From Burkholderiales bacterium (GTDB lineage: Bacteria > Pseudomonadota > Gammaproteobacteria > Burkholderiales > SG8-41), in contig JALHRQ010000004.1 in the NCBI GenBank assembly GCA_022841375.1, positions 186,001 through 250,000 on the forward strand: DNA of 64,000 bases, read 5' to 3'. Shown one piece after another: positions 1-7,144 of this stretch (its first letter is position 1; every line of letters begins with the position of its first letter). Position numbers and translations under genes: made by a program. The notes beneath the pieces were generated by a model that saw nothing but the letters and a program-made list of their open reading frames with translations, did no database searches and was not told the DNA's origin.

Positions 1-1
1 C

Positions 2-817
2 GATTACTGGCTGAAAGGCATCAACACCGGCATCATGGATGAGCCCCCGGTGAAAATTGAAGTGCGTACCGGCGGCAGCACCAAGCCTTATCCGTTCCGT
101 TTTGAAAACGAATGGCCGCTGAAACGCACACAGTGGACCAAAATGCACTTGAACATTGAGCGCGCGCAAGGCACCGACATCGACAGCGTGGAAGGCGGGC
201 TGTCGACTAAGGCTGCGGCGAAAGAAGCCAAAATCACTTATTCCGCCAGTGGTGTGACCAAGGCCGGCGTGGCGTCATCATCGACCGCGCTGATGCTGGC
301 CGCGCAGAACAAGATGGGCGTGGCCTTCGAAACCCCGCCGTTGACCGAAGACACCGAAGTCACCGGTCCGCTGATGCTCAACCTGTGGGTGTCGAGTTCG
401 AGCGAAGACATGGACATCATGGTGACGTTGCGCAACATCGATGCCGACGGCAAGGATGTCTGTGAAGTCGGCCAGCAGGGGCAGTCAGTGCCGGCAGTGA
501 CCAAGGGCTGGTTGCGTGCGTCGCACCGCAAACTCGACCCGGCGCGTTCACTGCCGTACCGGCCGTTTCATGCGCATACCGAGCGGCAGTGGCTGTCACC
601 CGGGGAAGTCGTCGAATGCCAGGTCGAGATCTGGCCGACCTGCATGGTATTCAGGAAGGGCCACAAGATCCGCATCGACATCCAGTCTCGCGACGGCGCC
701 GGCAGCCAGATGTACGGCCACTATCACGCCGACTACAATCTGGGTGCTGAAAACACCATCTACTCGGGCGGCGACAGACCGTCGTATCTGCTGCTGCCGA
801 TCATTCCGGCTAAATAA
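2..817 (+). CDS. CocE/NonD-family hydrolase, C-terminal part (5' end outside window)
   Basis: The reading frame is open from base 2, so the gene begins before the window; 271 residues are visible. The segment DYWLKGINTGIMDEPPV at the start is the usual link between the alpha/beta-hydrolase core and the C-terminal jelly-roll domain of the CocE/NonD (X-Pro dipeptidyl-peptidase S15) family. The rest fits that domain: TPPLTEDTEVTGPLMLNLW, the SSSEDMDIMVTLRNID strand, and a closing region with RKGHKIRIDIQSRD. Such enzymes hydrolyse acyl or peptide bonds with a Ser-Asp-His triad that would lie upstream of the window. The substrate cannot be deduced. Family assignment is firm; the complete gene cannot be judged. 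Confidence 0.85.
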   Translation, partial: DYWLKGINTGIMDEPPVKIEVRTGGSTKPYPFRFENEWPLKRTQWTKMHLNIERAQGTDIDSVEGGLSTKAAAKEAKITYSASGVTKAGVASSSTALMLAAQNKMGVAFETPPLTEDTEVTGPLMLNLWVSSSSEDMDIMVTLRNIDADGKDVCEVGQQGQSVPAVTKGWLRASHRKLDPARSLPYRPFHAHTERQWLSPGEVVECQVEIWPTCMVFRKGHKIRIDIQSRDGAGSQMYGHYHADYNLGAENTIYSGGDRPSYLLLPIIPAK

Positions 818-827
818 TTCACAATCA

Positions 828-863
828 CCCTCTCCCCAGCCCTCTCCCGCCAGCGGGAGAGGG
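828..863 (+). repeat. Dispersed palindromic repeat (CCCTCTCCC family), copy 1
   Basis: An 11-base perfect stem CCCTCTCCCGC (840-850) and GCGGGAGAGGG (853-863) with a 2-base loop, preceded by another CCCTCTCCC at 828-836. A second copy in inverted orientation lies at 3771-3811. It sits between the stop of the hydrolase gene and the next gene. It could act as an RNA hairpin, but there is no following T-run, so a terminator role is not shown. Confidence 0.75.
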
Positions 864-892
864 GGCTAACACCATAACGGAGTTTGCAAGGC

Positions 893-1753
893 ATGCCTTA
901 CACCAGCATCAACGGAATCAAGATCAATTATGAAATCGTCGGCAAGGGCACACCGCTGCTGATGTTCGCGCCGGGCGGGTTCGGCTCGACCATCGCACGC
1001 TGGACCGCGGCCGGCGGCAAGCGCGAGTGGAAGGAGATGGACGGCCTCGCCACGCTGGGCAAACATTTCAAGGCGATAGCCTATGACCGCCGCGAGGCGG
1101 GTTTTTCCGGCGGACGCATTGAAGCGCTGACCTGGGATCATTACGTGCTGGAAGCGAAAGCGATGCTGGAGTTCGCCGGCGAAAAAAAAGCGCTGATTCT
1201 CGGCAGTTGCATGGGGGCGGCGCTGGCCACGGCTTTTGCCGAGCGCCATCCTGAAATGTGTCTGGGCTTGTGTCTGCACTGGCCGGTGGGCGGATACCGC
1301 TGGCTTCTGAAAGGGCAGACCTATTTTCAACGCCACATGGATTTCGTGCGTGCGCACGGTTTTGCCGCGGTGGTGACGCGCGCCCCCGAAAAACGCAGTT
1401 TCTGGGAAGATGCCGAGATCGGGCCCTGGGGACCGCCGACGGTGCATGATGCGGAATTCGCCGCGGCCTACGTCAAGCAGGATATGGATCGTTATTTCGG
1501 AATCTGCGGACAGACCCGCGATGCCTTGTTCAACGACACCCAGTTTTCGGGAGCTGGTCCCGCCGCGCTGATGAAAATGGACATTCCGACGCTCATCCTG
1601 TCCGGCAATGATTCATCACACGCGCATTCGGCTTCGTGGGCGACCAAAGAGCTGATGCCCGATGCCGAATTATGGGATGTGCTGCCGCCCCACCAGAATG
1701 GCCGGAACACCCTGGAACAGTTACTCAGGTTCAAGACCAGGCTCGGTCTGTAA
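893..1753 (+). CDS. alpha/beta-hydrolase with cysteine at the nucleophile elbow
   Basis: A 286-residue alpha/beta-hydrolase. The ATG at 893 is preferred over an upstream TTG at 884 because GGAG (879-882) is well spaced before it. A PGG oxyanion-type turn is at residues 27-29, and the nucleophile elbow GSCMG is at 104-108, so the candidate nucleophile is Cys106, where most family members have serine. SGND (Asp240) and PPHQNG (His267) complete a plausible triad. Cysteine nucleophiles occur in dienelactone hydrolases and some related esterases. Only 26 bases separate it from the following Bug receptor gene, so co-transcription is likely. The substrate is unknown. Confidence 0.85.
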   Translation: MPYTSINGIKINYEIVGKGTPLLMFAPGGFGSTIARWTAAGGKREWKEMDGLATLGKHFKAIAYDRREAGFSGGRIEALTWDHYVLEAKAMLEFAGEKKALILGSCMGAALATAFAERHPEMCLGLCLHWPVGGYRWLLKGQTYFQRHMDFVRAHGFAAVVTRAPEKRSFWEDAEIGPWGPPTVHDAEFAAAYVKQDMDRYFGICGQTRDALFNDTQFSGAGPAALMKMDIPTLILSGNDSSHAHSASWATKELMPDAELWDVLPPHQNGRNTLEQLLRFKTRLGL

Positions 1754-1779
1754 TTCAATAACATTAACGAGGAGAAAAC

Positions 1780-2757
1780 ATGAAAAAATGCAAATCCGCG
1801 ATGGCCATGGCATTGCTGCTGGCCAGTGGAAGCGTCATTGCCGCACAGGCCAAAAGCGGTTCCGATTTTCCGAGTCGCCCGATCCGCATCGTCGTCGGCT
1901 TCACGCCCGGCGGCCAGCCCGACATCTTTTCGCGGCTGATCAGCGTCAAGCTGGGCGAAGCGCTGGGCCAGACCATCATTGTCGACAACCGTCCCGGTGC
2001 CGGCAGCGCGATCGGCACCAAGATCGTAGCCGATGCGACGCCCGACGGCCATACGCTGCTTTGCGTGTCGGCCTCGCACATCATCTCGCCCGCAGTGCGC
2101 AAGCTGAATTACGACCCGATCAGGGATTTCTCCGGCATCACGCAGATGTACAACGCGTCCTATCTGCTGGTGGCTGCGCCGGGGCTCGGTGTGAAAAACG
2201 TCAAGGATCTGATCGCGATGGCAAAAGCCAAGCCGGGTGCGCTCAACTTCAGTTCGGCGGGCACCGGCAGCGGTACGCATTTCGCCGGCGAAGTGTTCAA
2301 GGATGCGGCGAAGATCGATGTCGTGCATGTGCCGTACAAGGGCATCCCCGAAGCGATGAACGACACCATGACCAATCGCGTGCAGTTTTTCATGGCGCCG
2401 CTGGCCAGTTCGGTGAATCTGGTGCGCGAAGGGCGGCTGATCAGTCTTGGCGTGACGTCGCTGAAGCGGGTGACGATTTATCCCGATATCCCGACCATTG
2501 CCGAATCTGGGGTGCCGGGTTTCGAGTTCGATTCCTGGGGCGGCCTGCTGGCGCCGTCGAAAACATCGCGCGCCATCATCACCCAGCTCAATCGCGAAGT
2601 CGGCAAAGTGCTGAATGCGAGCGATATCCAGCAGCGCATGCGCGCGCTGGGTGCAGAACCAGCACCGACTGCGCCGGAAGCCTTCGACAAGAAAATTGCC
2701 CAGGAACTGAAGTTGATCGGCTCCATCGCCAAACGCGCCGGCATTACGCCGCAATAA
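1780..2757 (+). CDS. Bug-family (TctC-like) periplasmic solute-binding protein 1
   Basis: A 325-residue tripartite tricarboxylate transporter receptor of the Bug type. It has a lysine-containing Sec signal peptide (residues 1 to about 24, ending AAQAK), the first-lobe signature PSRPIRIVVGFTPGGQPD, VDNRPGAGSAIG, PDGHTLL, and the second-lobe region LNFSSAGTGSGTHFAGE. The Asp of GGQPD sits where Bug proteins contact the ligand carboxylate. The start has a strong GAGGAG ribosome site (1769-1774). No tctA or tctB membrane genes are adjacent, which is typical of the expanded Bug families of Burkholderiales. It lies between a hydrolase and an ornithine-cyclodeaminase-like gene, suggesting uptake of a related organic acid; the ligand is not known. 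Confidence 0.95.
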   Translation: MKKCKSAMAMALLLASGSVIAAQAKSGSDFPSRPIRIVVGFTPGGQPDIFSRLISVKLGEALGQTIIVDNRPGAGSAIGTKIVADATPDGHTLLCVSASHIISPAVRKLNYDPIRDFSGITQMYNASYLLVAAPGLGVKNVKDLIAMAKAKPGALNFSSAGTGSGTHFAGEVFKDAAKIDVVHVPYKGIPEAMNDTMTNRVQFFMAPLASSVNLVREGRLISLGVTSLKRVTIYPDIPTIAESGVPGFEFDSWGGLLAPSKTSRAIITQLNREVGKVLNASDIQQRMRALGAEPAPTAPEAFDKKIAQELKLIGSIAKRAGITPQ

Positions 2758-2777
2758 GTTTTACTACAGGAAGATTC

Positions 2778-3752
2778 ATGTCGAACGCGCTGTTTCTCGA
2801 TGAGGCCTGCGTCAAGCAACTGGTCACGATGGACGATGCCCTTGCTGCCGTCGAAGAAGTTTTTGGTGCGCAGGGCCGCGGCGGCGTGTTCAATGTGCCG
2901 CGCGTGCGTGCGCCCGTCAAAGGCGGCACGTTGCGGATTACGGCTGCAGTGTTGTCTTACCGCGGTTATTACGGCGTCAAGGTGTCGAGCACCGCGGTGT
3001 TCCACAGCAACGCCGGACGCATGTTCTGTTTGTATCGCGAGGAGGGCGGCGAGTTATGCGCGGTAGTGCAGGTGTTCGCGATGGGGGCATTGCGCACCGG
3101 CGCGGCCAGCGGCATTGCCACCAAATATCTCGCCAATCCGGATGCCGCTGTTCTCGGCGTATTGGGTTCGGGACGGCAGGCGCGCACCCAGGTCGATGCC
3201 GTCTGCGCGGTGCGGCCGATCCGCGATATTCGCGTCTGGAGTCCGCGTGCAGCGAGTCGCGAGGCGTTCTGTGCTGACGTTAAAAAAGTTAATAAAATCA
3301 ATGCGATACCGGTTGATTCCCCGGAGGCGGCGGTGCGCGGTGCCGATGTGCTGATCACTGCGACGACGGCAACCGAGCCGGTGGTGCACGGTGCGTGGCT
3401 GAAACCAGGCGTACACATCAATGCCATCGGCGCCAATTTCGAGCATCGCCGCGAACTCGACAGCGCGACGGTCTCTGCAGCTAAGTTCATCGCCACCGAC
3501 GACACCGAGCAGGTGCGTTATGAGTCGACCGATCTGGTGGTGCCGGTCAGCGAAGGCAAGCTGTCCTGGGATCAGGTGCACAGCCTCGGAGACGTGGTCG
3601 CCGGCAAGTTCAAAGGCCGCAACACGCACGATGACATTACACTGTTCAAATCGCTTGGCGTGGCGATCGAGGATGTTGCGCTGGCGGCGCGGGCCTACGA
3701 AAAAGCGCTGCAACTCGGCGTCGGCATGTCCTTGCCTGATTTAACGCGATGA
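2778..3752 (+). CDS. Ornithine cyclodeaminase / mu-crystallin family protein
   Basis: A 324-residue member of the OCD/mu-crystallin family, which contains ornithine cyclodeaminase, alanine dehydrogenase and ketimine or imine reductases. An N-terminal dimerisation lobe is followed by ALRTGAASGIATKYL (104-118) and a Rossmann nucleotide site GVLGSGRQARTQ (127-138). HINAIGANFEHRREL, near residue 220, matches the conserved substrate-side strand. The ATG at 2778 has AGGAAG just upstream and follows the Bug gene by 20 bases, so the two probably form one operon. The exact reaction cannot be decided from sequence; an NAD(P)-dependent reductase or deaminase of an amino-acid-like compound is most likely. 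Confidence 0.9.
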   Translation: MSNALFLDEACVKQLVTMDDALAAVEEVFGAQGRGGVFNVPRVRAPVKGGTLRITAAVLSYRGYYGVKVSSTAVFHSNAGRMFCLYREEGGELCAVVQVFAMGALRTGAASGIATKYLANPDAAVLGVLGSGRQARTQVDAVCAVRPIRDIRVWSPRAASREAFCADVKKVNKINAIPVDSPEAAVRGADVLITATTATEPVVHGAWLKPGVHINAIGANFEHRRELDSATVSAAKFIATDDTEQVRYESTDLVVPVSEGKLSWDQVHSLGDVVAGKFKGRNTHDDITLFKSLGVAIEDVALAARAYEKALQLGVGMSLPDLTR

Positions 3753-3770
3753 TCTAATGGAATTTATATC

Positions 3771-3811
3771 CCCTCTCCCCGCACGCGGGGAGAGGGCCAG
3801 GGAGAGGGGGG
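3771..3811 (-). repeat. Dispersed palindromic repeat (CCCTCTCCC family), copy 2
   Basis: A perfect 12-base stem CCCTCTCCCCGC (3771-3782) and GCGGGGAGAGGG (3785-3796) with a 2-base loop, followed by CCAGGGAGAGGGG. Read on the minus strand it has the same three-module order as the copy at 828-863. It lies between convergent-free neighbours on the plus strand and could form a strong hairpin. Confidence 0.75.
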
Positions 3812-3871
3812 TAGATCCGCGCGAAGGTGTGGCCCGCTCGACTTCTCCGTAATGATGATGGAGCCCGCCCC

Positions 3872-4393
3872 ATGCCGCGCATCCCGCTGGTTGAGCCTGC
3901 AAATGAACCCGCAGAACTGAAGCCGGTATTTGACCAGTTGCGTGCGACGCGTGGTCGTGTTCCCGGCATGTACCGCACGCTGGCCCACCAGCCGGCAGTG
4001 CTTGCAGCGCACCGCGCCTATTTTCATGCCGCGCTCGATGCCGGGGTGCTGCCGCGGCCGTTCAAGGAAAAAATCGCCTGGCGCGTGGCGCGGCTGCGCA
4101 AGTCCGAATACTCCGGTGCCTCGCACCGCAGCTATGCGCTGAAACACGGTGTCACTGAAGCCGAACTCGCGATCATCGACCGCGGGGATTACGCCAGATT
4201 GCAGCCGCGCGAGATGGCTGCGCTGACCTTTGCCGAAGCGATGGTCAAGGGGCAGGGCAAGGTTGACGATGCCGTCTTTGGCGCATTTCAGAGGCATTTC
4301 AATGCGGCTGAGATTGTTGAAATCGCCACGTTGGTCGGCATCATGGAACTGGCATCATCGCTGGGTGCGGTGTTTGAACTCACGGCGGATTGA
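3872..4393 (+). CDS. Carboxymuconolactone decarboxylase-family (AhpD-like) protein without CxxC
   Basis: A 173-residue all-helical protein of the CMD/AhpD fold. Recognisable parts are FDQLRATRGRVPGMYRTLAH (27-46), FKEKIAWRVARLRKSEYSGA with a following H-R-S-Y, and an AALTFAEAMVK helix. AhpD-type peroxidase partners carry CxxC before the conserved histidine; here the matching segment is SEYSGASH with no cysteines, so thiol peroxidase activity is unlikely. The start at 3872 follows GATGGAG at about 8 bases. It stands alone after the OCD gene and before the RIO kinase. Its role is unknown; decarboxylase-like or structural roles are both possible. Confidence 0.85.
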   Translation: MPRIPLVEPANEPAELKPVFDQLRATRGRVPGMYRTLAHQPAVLAAHRAYFHAALDAGVLPRPFKEKIAWRVARLRKSEYSGASHRSYALKHGVTEAELAIIDRGDYARLQPREMAALTFAEAMVKGQGKVDDAVFGAFQRHFNAAEIVEIATLVGIMELASSLGAVFELTAD

Positions 4394-4486
4394 TCGCGTT
4401 ATTTTCCTGTTCAGCGATTTTGCTGTGCAGGGCCTTTGGGGGCACCCGTGATCCGGGCTTTTGAAGGGGTAGCGTAGAATTGCGCG

Positions 4487-5332
4487 ATGAAACCCCCCAA
4501 GCGCCTGCAATCCCTGATTGAAGAAGGCCTGATCGACTCCGTAATGCGTCAGTTGATGAGCGGCAAGGAAGCCACGGTTTACGTGGTGCGCAGCGGCGGC
4601 GAGACGCTCTGCGCCAAGATCTACAAGGAAGCCACCCAGCGCAGCTTCCGCCAGGCCGTCGACTACACCGAGAACCGCAAGGTCAGGAATTCCCGCCAGG
4701 CCCGCGCCATGGCCAAAGGCACCCGTTACGGCAGGCAGCAGCAGGAAGCCGTCTGGCAGCGTGCCGAAGTCGATGCGCTGTATCGGCTCGCCGCCGCCGG
4801 CGTGCGGGTGCCTGCGCCGATCAACTTTCTTGACGGCGTGCTGCTGATGGAACTGGTCGCCGATGAGCATGGTGAAGCCGCACCGCGGCTCAACGATGTC
4901 CTGCTGACCGCGGAGCAGGCGCATGAGTATCACGCCATGCTGCTGACCCAGGTCGTGCGCATGCTGTGCGCCGGTGTTATTCACGGAGACTTGTCGGAAT
5001 TCAATATCCTGCTCGCCGCGGATGGCCCGGTGATCATCGATCTGCCGCAGGCGGTGGACGCCGCCGGCAACAACCACGCCTGCCGCATGCTGCTGCGCGA
5101 CGTCATCAATCTGCGTGATTTTTTCGGCCGTTACGCACCGGACTTGCTGACGACCGATTACGGCCCCGAAATCTGGGATCTATACGAGCGCGGTGTGCTG
5201 CAAAACGATGCCGTGCTGACCGGTCGTTACGAGCGCAAGGCCGGTGCGGTGGACTTGAGCAGTGTCATGCGCGAAATTGACGACGCGCGGGCTGAGGAAG
5301 CGGACCGCCTGGTACGCATGCAGAGCAGCTAA
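4487..5332 (+). CDS. Bacterial RIO-type serine protein kinase
   Basis: A 281-residue atypical protein kinase of the RIO family. The nucleotide loop SGKEATVY is at 25-32, the ATP lysine in CAKIYK at 44, the catalytic loop VIHGDLSEFNIL at 164-175 (Asp168, Asn173) and the metal-binding IIDLPQAV at 183-190 (Asp185). These are the complete set of active-site residues. Archaeal and eukaryotic RIO kinases act in ribosome maturation; the bacterial form is poorly characterised. The gene is monocistronic in appearance and is closed by a strong bidirectional terminator (5348-5382). Family assignment is very secure; the target is unknown. Confidence 0.95.
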   Translation: MKPPKRLQSLIEEGLIDSVMRQLMSGKEATVYVVRSGGETLCAKIYKEATQRSFRQAVDYTENRKVRNSRQARAMAKGTRYGRQQQEAVWQRAEVDALYRLAAAGVRVPAPINFLDGVLLMELVADEHGEAAPRLNDVLLTAEQAHEYHAMLLTQVVRMLCAGVIHGDLSEFNILLAADGPVIIDLPQAVDAAGNNHACRMLLRDVINLRDFFGRYAPDLLTTDYGPEIWDLYERGVLQNDAVLTGRYERKAGAVDLSSVMREIDDARAEEADRLVRMQSS

Positions 5333-5347
5333 AAGAAAAATGCAAAA

Positions 5348-5382
5348 TAAAAGGGCGGGTGCTTGCGCACCGCCCTTTTATA
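5348..5382. terminator. Bidirectional intrinsic terminator
   Basis: An inverted repeat AAAAGGGCGGGTGC / GCACCGCCCTTTT lies between the convergent RIO kinase and PEP-CTERM genes. The A-run on one side and T-run on the other give a G+C-rich hairpin followed by U residues in either direction. Confidence 0.85.
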
Positions 5383-5388
5383 TTTGCA

Positions 5389-5428
5389 GGAAAACAGGGT
5401 TTGGCAATGCGCCAAAACCTGGTTTTCC
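5389..5428. repeat. Inverted repeat between convergent genes
   Basis: Arms at 5389-5405 and 5411-5428 (GGAAAACAGGGTTTGGC and its near-complement with one bulge) enclose a 5-base loop. It follows the terminator at 5348-5382 and precedes the end of the PEP-CTERM gene. It lacks an adjacent T-run and may be a back-up transcription stop or an mRNA 3' stabiliser. Confidence 0.6.
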
Positions 5429-5501
5429 ACCTTCACCCTTTGTCGATAAGCCGTCTTATTGCTGCCCTGAATAAGTTCAGCAACAACTTGTCGTAGCAGG
5501 C

Positions 5502-6275
5502 TCAGGAGATTGCGGGAGTGATACTTTTCTTGCGGCGTACGCCGATCATGCCGATCATGCCCAGCCCGGCCAGCATCATGCCGTAGGTCTCAGGTTCCGG
5601 AATTGCGGAAACACTGGTGGCCGAGATCGCCGAGAAACTTTCAGCGCCGCCGCCCACGCCGGTAATGGTCGATTCCAGAGCGATACGGAAATTTGAAGCG
5701 CCGGCCTGATTAAAAACGGTCGAGTTGAGGAAGGTTTGCTGGGCTGCATCAACGTTGATCAGGTAACCCGCGCTGCCATTGCCGGTAACCGTGCTGAGAA
5801 GGCTGAAGCTGCCGTCGATCGCTGCAATCACGGTATTGCCGTTGTAAAACTTCAATGTCACATCGGAGACCGTGAGTCCATCACCGCCGGGTTCGGCCGC
5901 GTTGAACAGCAGGTTTACGTTAGCGCCGCTGGTCCAGTTGAGTGAACCGAGGGTCGGGATACCGAATTTCTGGTTATCCGACAGCGGGCTCACGGTATCG
6001 CCGCCCGCATTCGTCACGCCATTGCCGCTGAACACCGAAGCGTTGGCGATTCCGGGCGTCAGAGCAACGATGTTGCCGCCGACAATGCCGATGGCGCCGG
6101 ATTCAGTGGTGCTGTTGCCCTGGCCCTGGATCGTCAGCAGCCGCGGGGCGTTACCGAAACCCTGGGCGCCAGTCGAGAATTCACCATTCAATACCAGATT
6201 TGCATTTGCGGCGGTAGACATTCCCAGCAGGACGCCGGTCACCGCAACGGCAGTGGATAACTTATTGAATTTCAT
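5502..6275 (-). CDS. PEP-CTERM sorting-signal protein 1
   Basis: A 257-residue secreted protein. It has a Sec signal peptide (MKFNKLSTAVAVTGVLLG, cleavage after the ANA at about 26), a Ser/Thr/Asn/Gly-rich body starting NLVLNGEFSTG, and a C-terminal sorting tail with IPEPETYG, a hydrophobic helix rich in Gly/Met and the basic end RRKK. That tail is recognised by an exosortase/EpsH enzyme in bacteria that make exopolysaccharide, and the NGEF opening recalls carbohydrate-binding-like PEP-CTERM proteins. AAGGGA precedes the start. No exosortase gene lies in the window. The function of the body is unknown. Confidence 0.92.
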   Translation of the reverse strand: MKFNKLSTAVAVTGVLLGMSTAANANLVLNGEFSTGAQGFGNAPRLLTIQGQGNSTTESGAIGIVGGNIVALTPGIANASVFSGNGVTNAGGDTVSPLSDNQKFGIPTLGSLNWTSGANVNLLFNAAEPGGDGLTVSDVTLKFYNGNTVIAAIDGSFSLLSTVTGNGSAGYLINVDAAQQTFLNSTVFNQAGASNFRIALESTITGVGGGAESFSAISATSVSAIPEPETYGMMLAGLGMIGMIGVRRKKSITPAIS

Positions 6276-6840
6276 GTTGTGTCCCTTGTGTTTTAAAGCG
6301 AGTTTATGGAATTGGATTCGTGGTTACGTCGAACCGGAGATGTTCATCGGTTGCAAATACTCTGAATTCCACGAATTCGGGGATCTTCCTATCCACTTAA
6401 AATCCGCTCTGTACGCTATCACTCGAAAACTTTAATAAATAATCAATAATTCATGGCAGTTCTTCGTTGTGTTGTACGCCGTACAGACCACAATTGATTT
6501 GGTTTACCTCAGCACGCATCTGTTGCTGCGCCCGAGCAGGGATACAAGGAATTTAGGGGGAGTGCGTTCTCCAGGTTGTCTGCTGGAGTTCTCAGTCAGA
6601 AATTCCGGGCTTTGCGGTGATGGGTGCTTCGAAGGTGCCCCATTACAGCGCGACTGATTTTTTAAATTGCGCGTCATTCGGGTGTGCGCAATTCCCCACC
6701 CCTGAGTGCTGTCACTTTCGCGGGCAATATACCCGTTTTTCCAGCCCGCTCGCGCGGATGAGCAGGCCCGGATGACGCGAATGCAGAGGGCGGACTGACA
6801 GCAGGCTTGCTGCAGGTCTGACAAGACCTGCCGTCAGGGC
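6276..6840. other. 565-base region without a supported gene
   Basis: This stretch upstream of PEP-CTERM protein 1 contains paired GAATTC sites (6364-6378) and a hairpin GCAGGTC/GACCTGC (6812-6831) just past the small lipoprotein gene. A 106-codon open frame exists on the minus strand (6504-6824) but has no ribosome site, no recognisable domain and an unusual composition (Arg, Ser, Cys and Pro rich), so I do not call it a gene. The 5' part should hold the PEP-CTERM promoter; no clear sigma-54 or sigma-70 element was found. Confidence 0.5.
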
Positions 6841-7038
6841 TTATTTTTGCGCGTCCTTGGAAGCATCCTGAATTTTTTCACCGGCTTTTTCGATTTTTTC
6901 TCCGGCTTTCTCGACCGCATTGTCCATGGCCTTGCCTGCGCGTTCAGCCGGACCTTCCTGTTTCTGGCAGGCTGACAGGCCGGCGATCAGGGCACCTAAT
7001 ACCACGGCAGTCATTACTTGTTTACTGAATTTGTTCAT
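6841..7038 (-). CDS. Small lysine/glutamate-rich lipoprotein
   Basis: A 65-residue protein with a lipoprotein signal: MNKFSKQVMTAVVLGALIAG followed by the lipobox LSAC, giving lipidated Cys22. The mature part is a single charged amphipathic helix with internal repeats (VEKAGEKIEKAGEKIQDA). The ATG at 7038 is chosen over an upstream in-frame ATG because AAGGAGATC lies directly before it and because it places the signal peptide at the N-terminus. Small helical lipoproteins of this kind are common in proteobacteria and are often stress-related, but the role here is unknown. It lies 106 bases beyond the stop of the Bug receptor gene on the same strand. Confidence 0.85.
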   Translation of the reverse strand: MNKFSKQVMTAVVLGALIAGLSACQKQEGPAERAGKAMDNAVEKAGEKIEKAGEKIQDASKDAQK

Positions 7039-7144
7039 TAGGATCTCCTTGAACCTGCGTGGCGGAATTGCCGTGAGGTGCATATATTGTCGCTGATTCA
7101 GCCACTATGCGCCTTGATCAGCCTGCCAACTATTCGGGGTTGCG

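Noticed and set aside
1662-2777. Long plus-strand frame extending upstream of the OCD start
   Set aside because: It overlaps the Bug receptor in another frame; the OCD start at 2778 has its own ribosome site.
6504-6824. 106-codon open frame on the minus strand
   Set aside because: No ribosome site, biased Arg/Ser/Cys/Pro composition and no recognisable domain; treated as noncoding.
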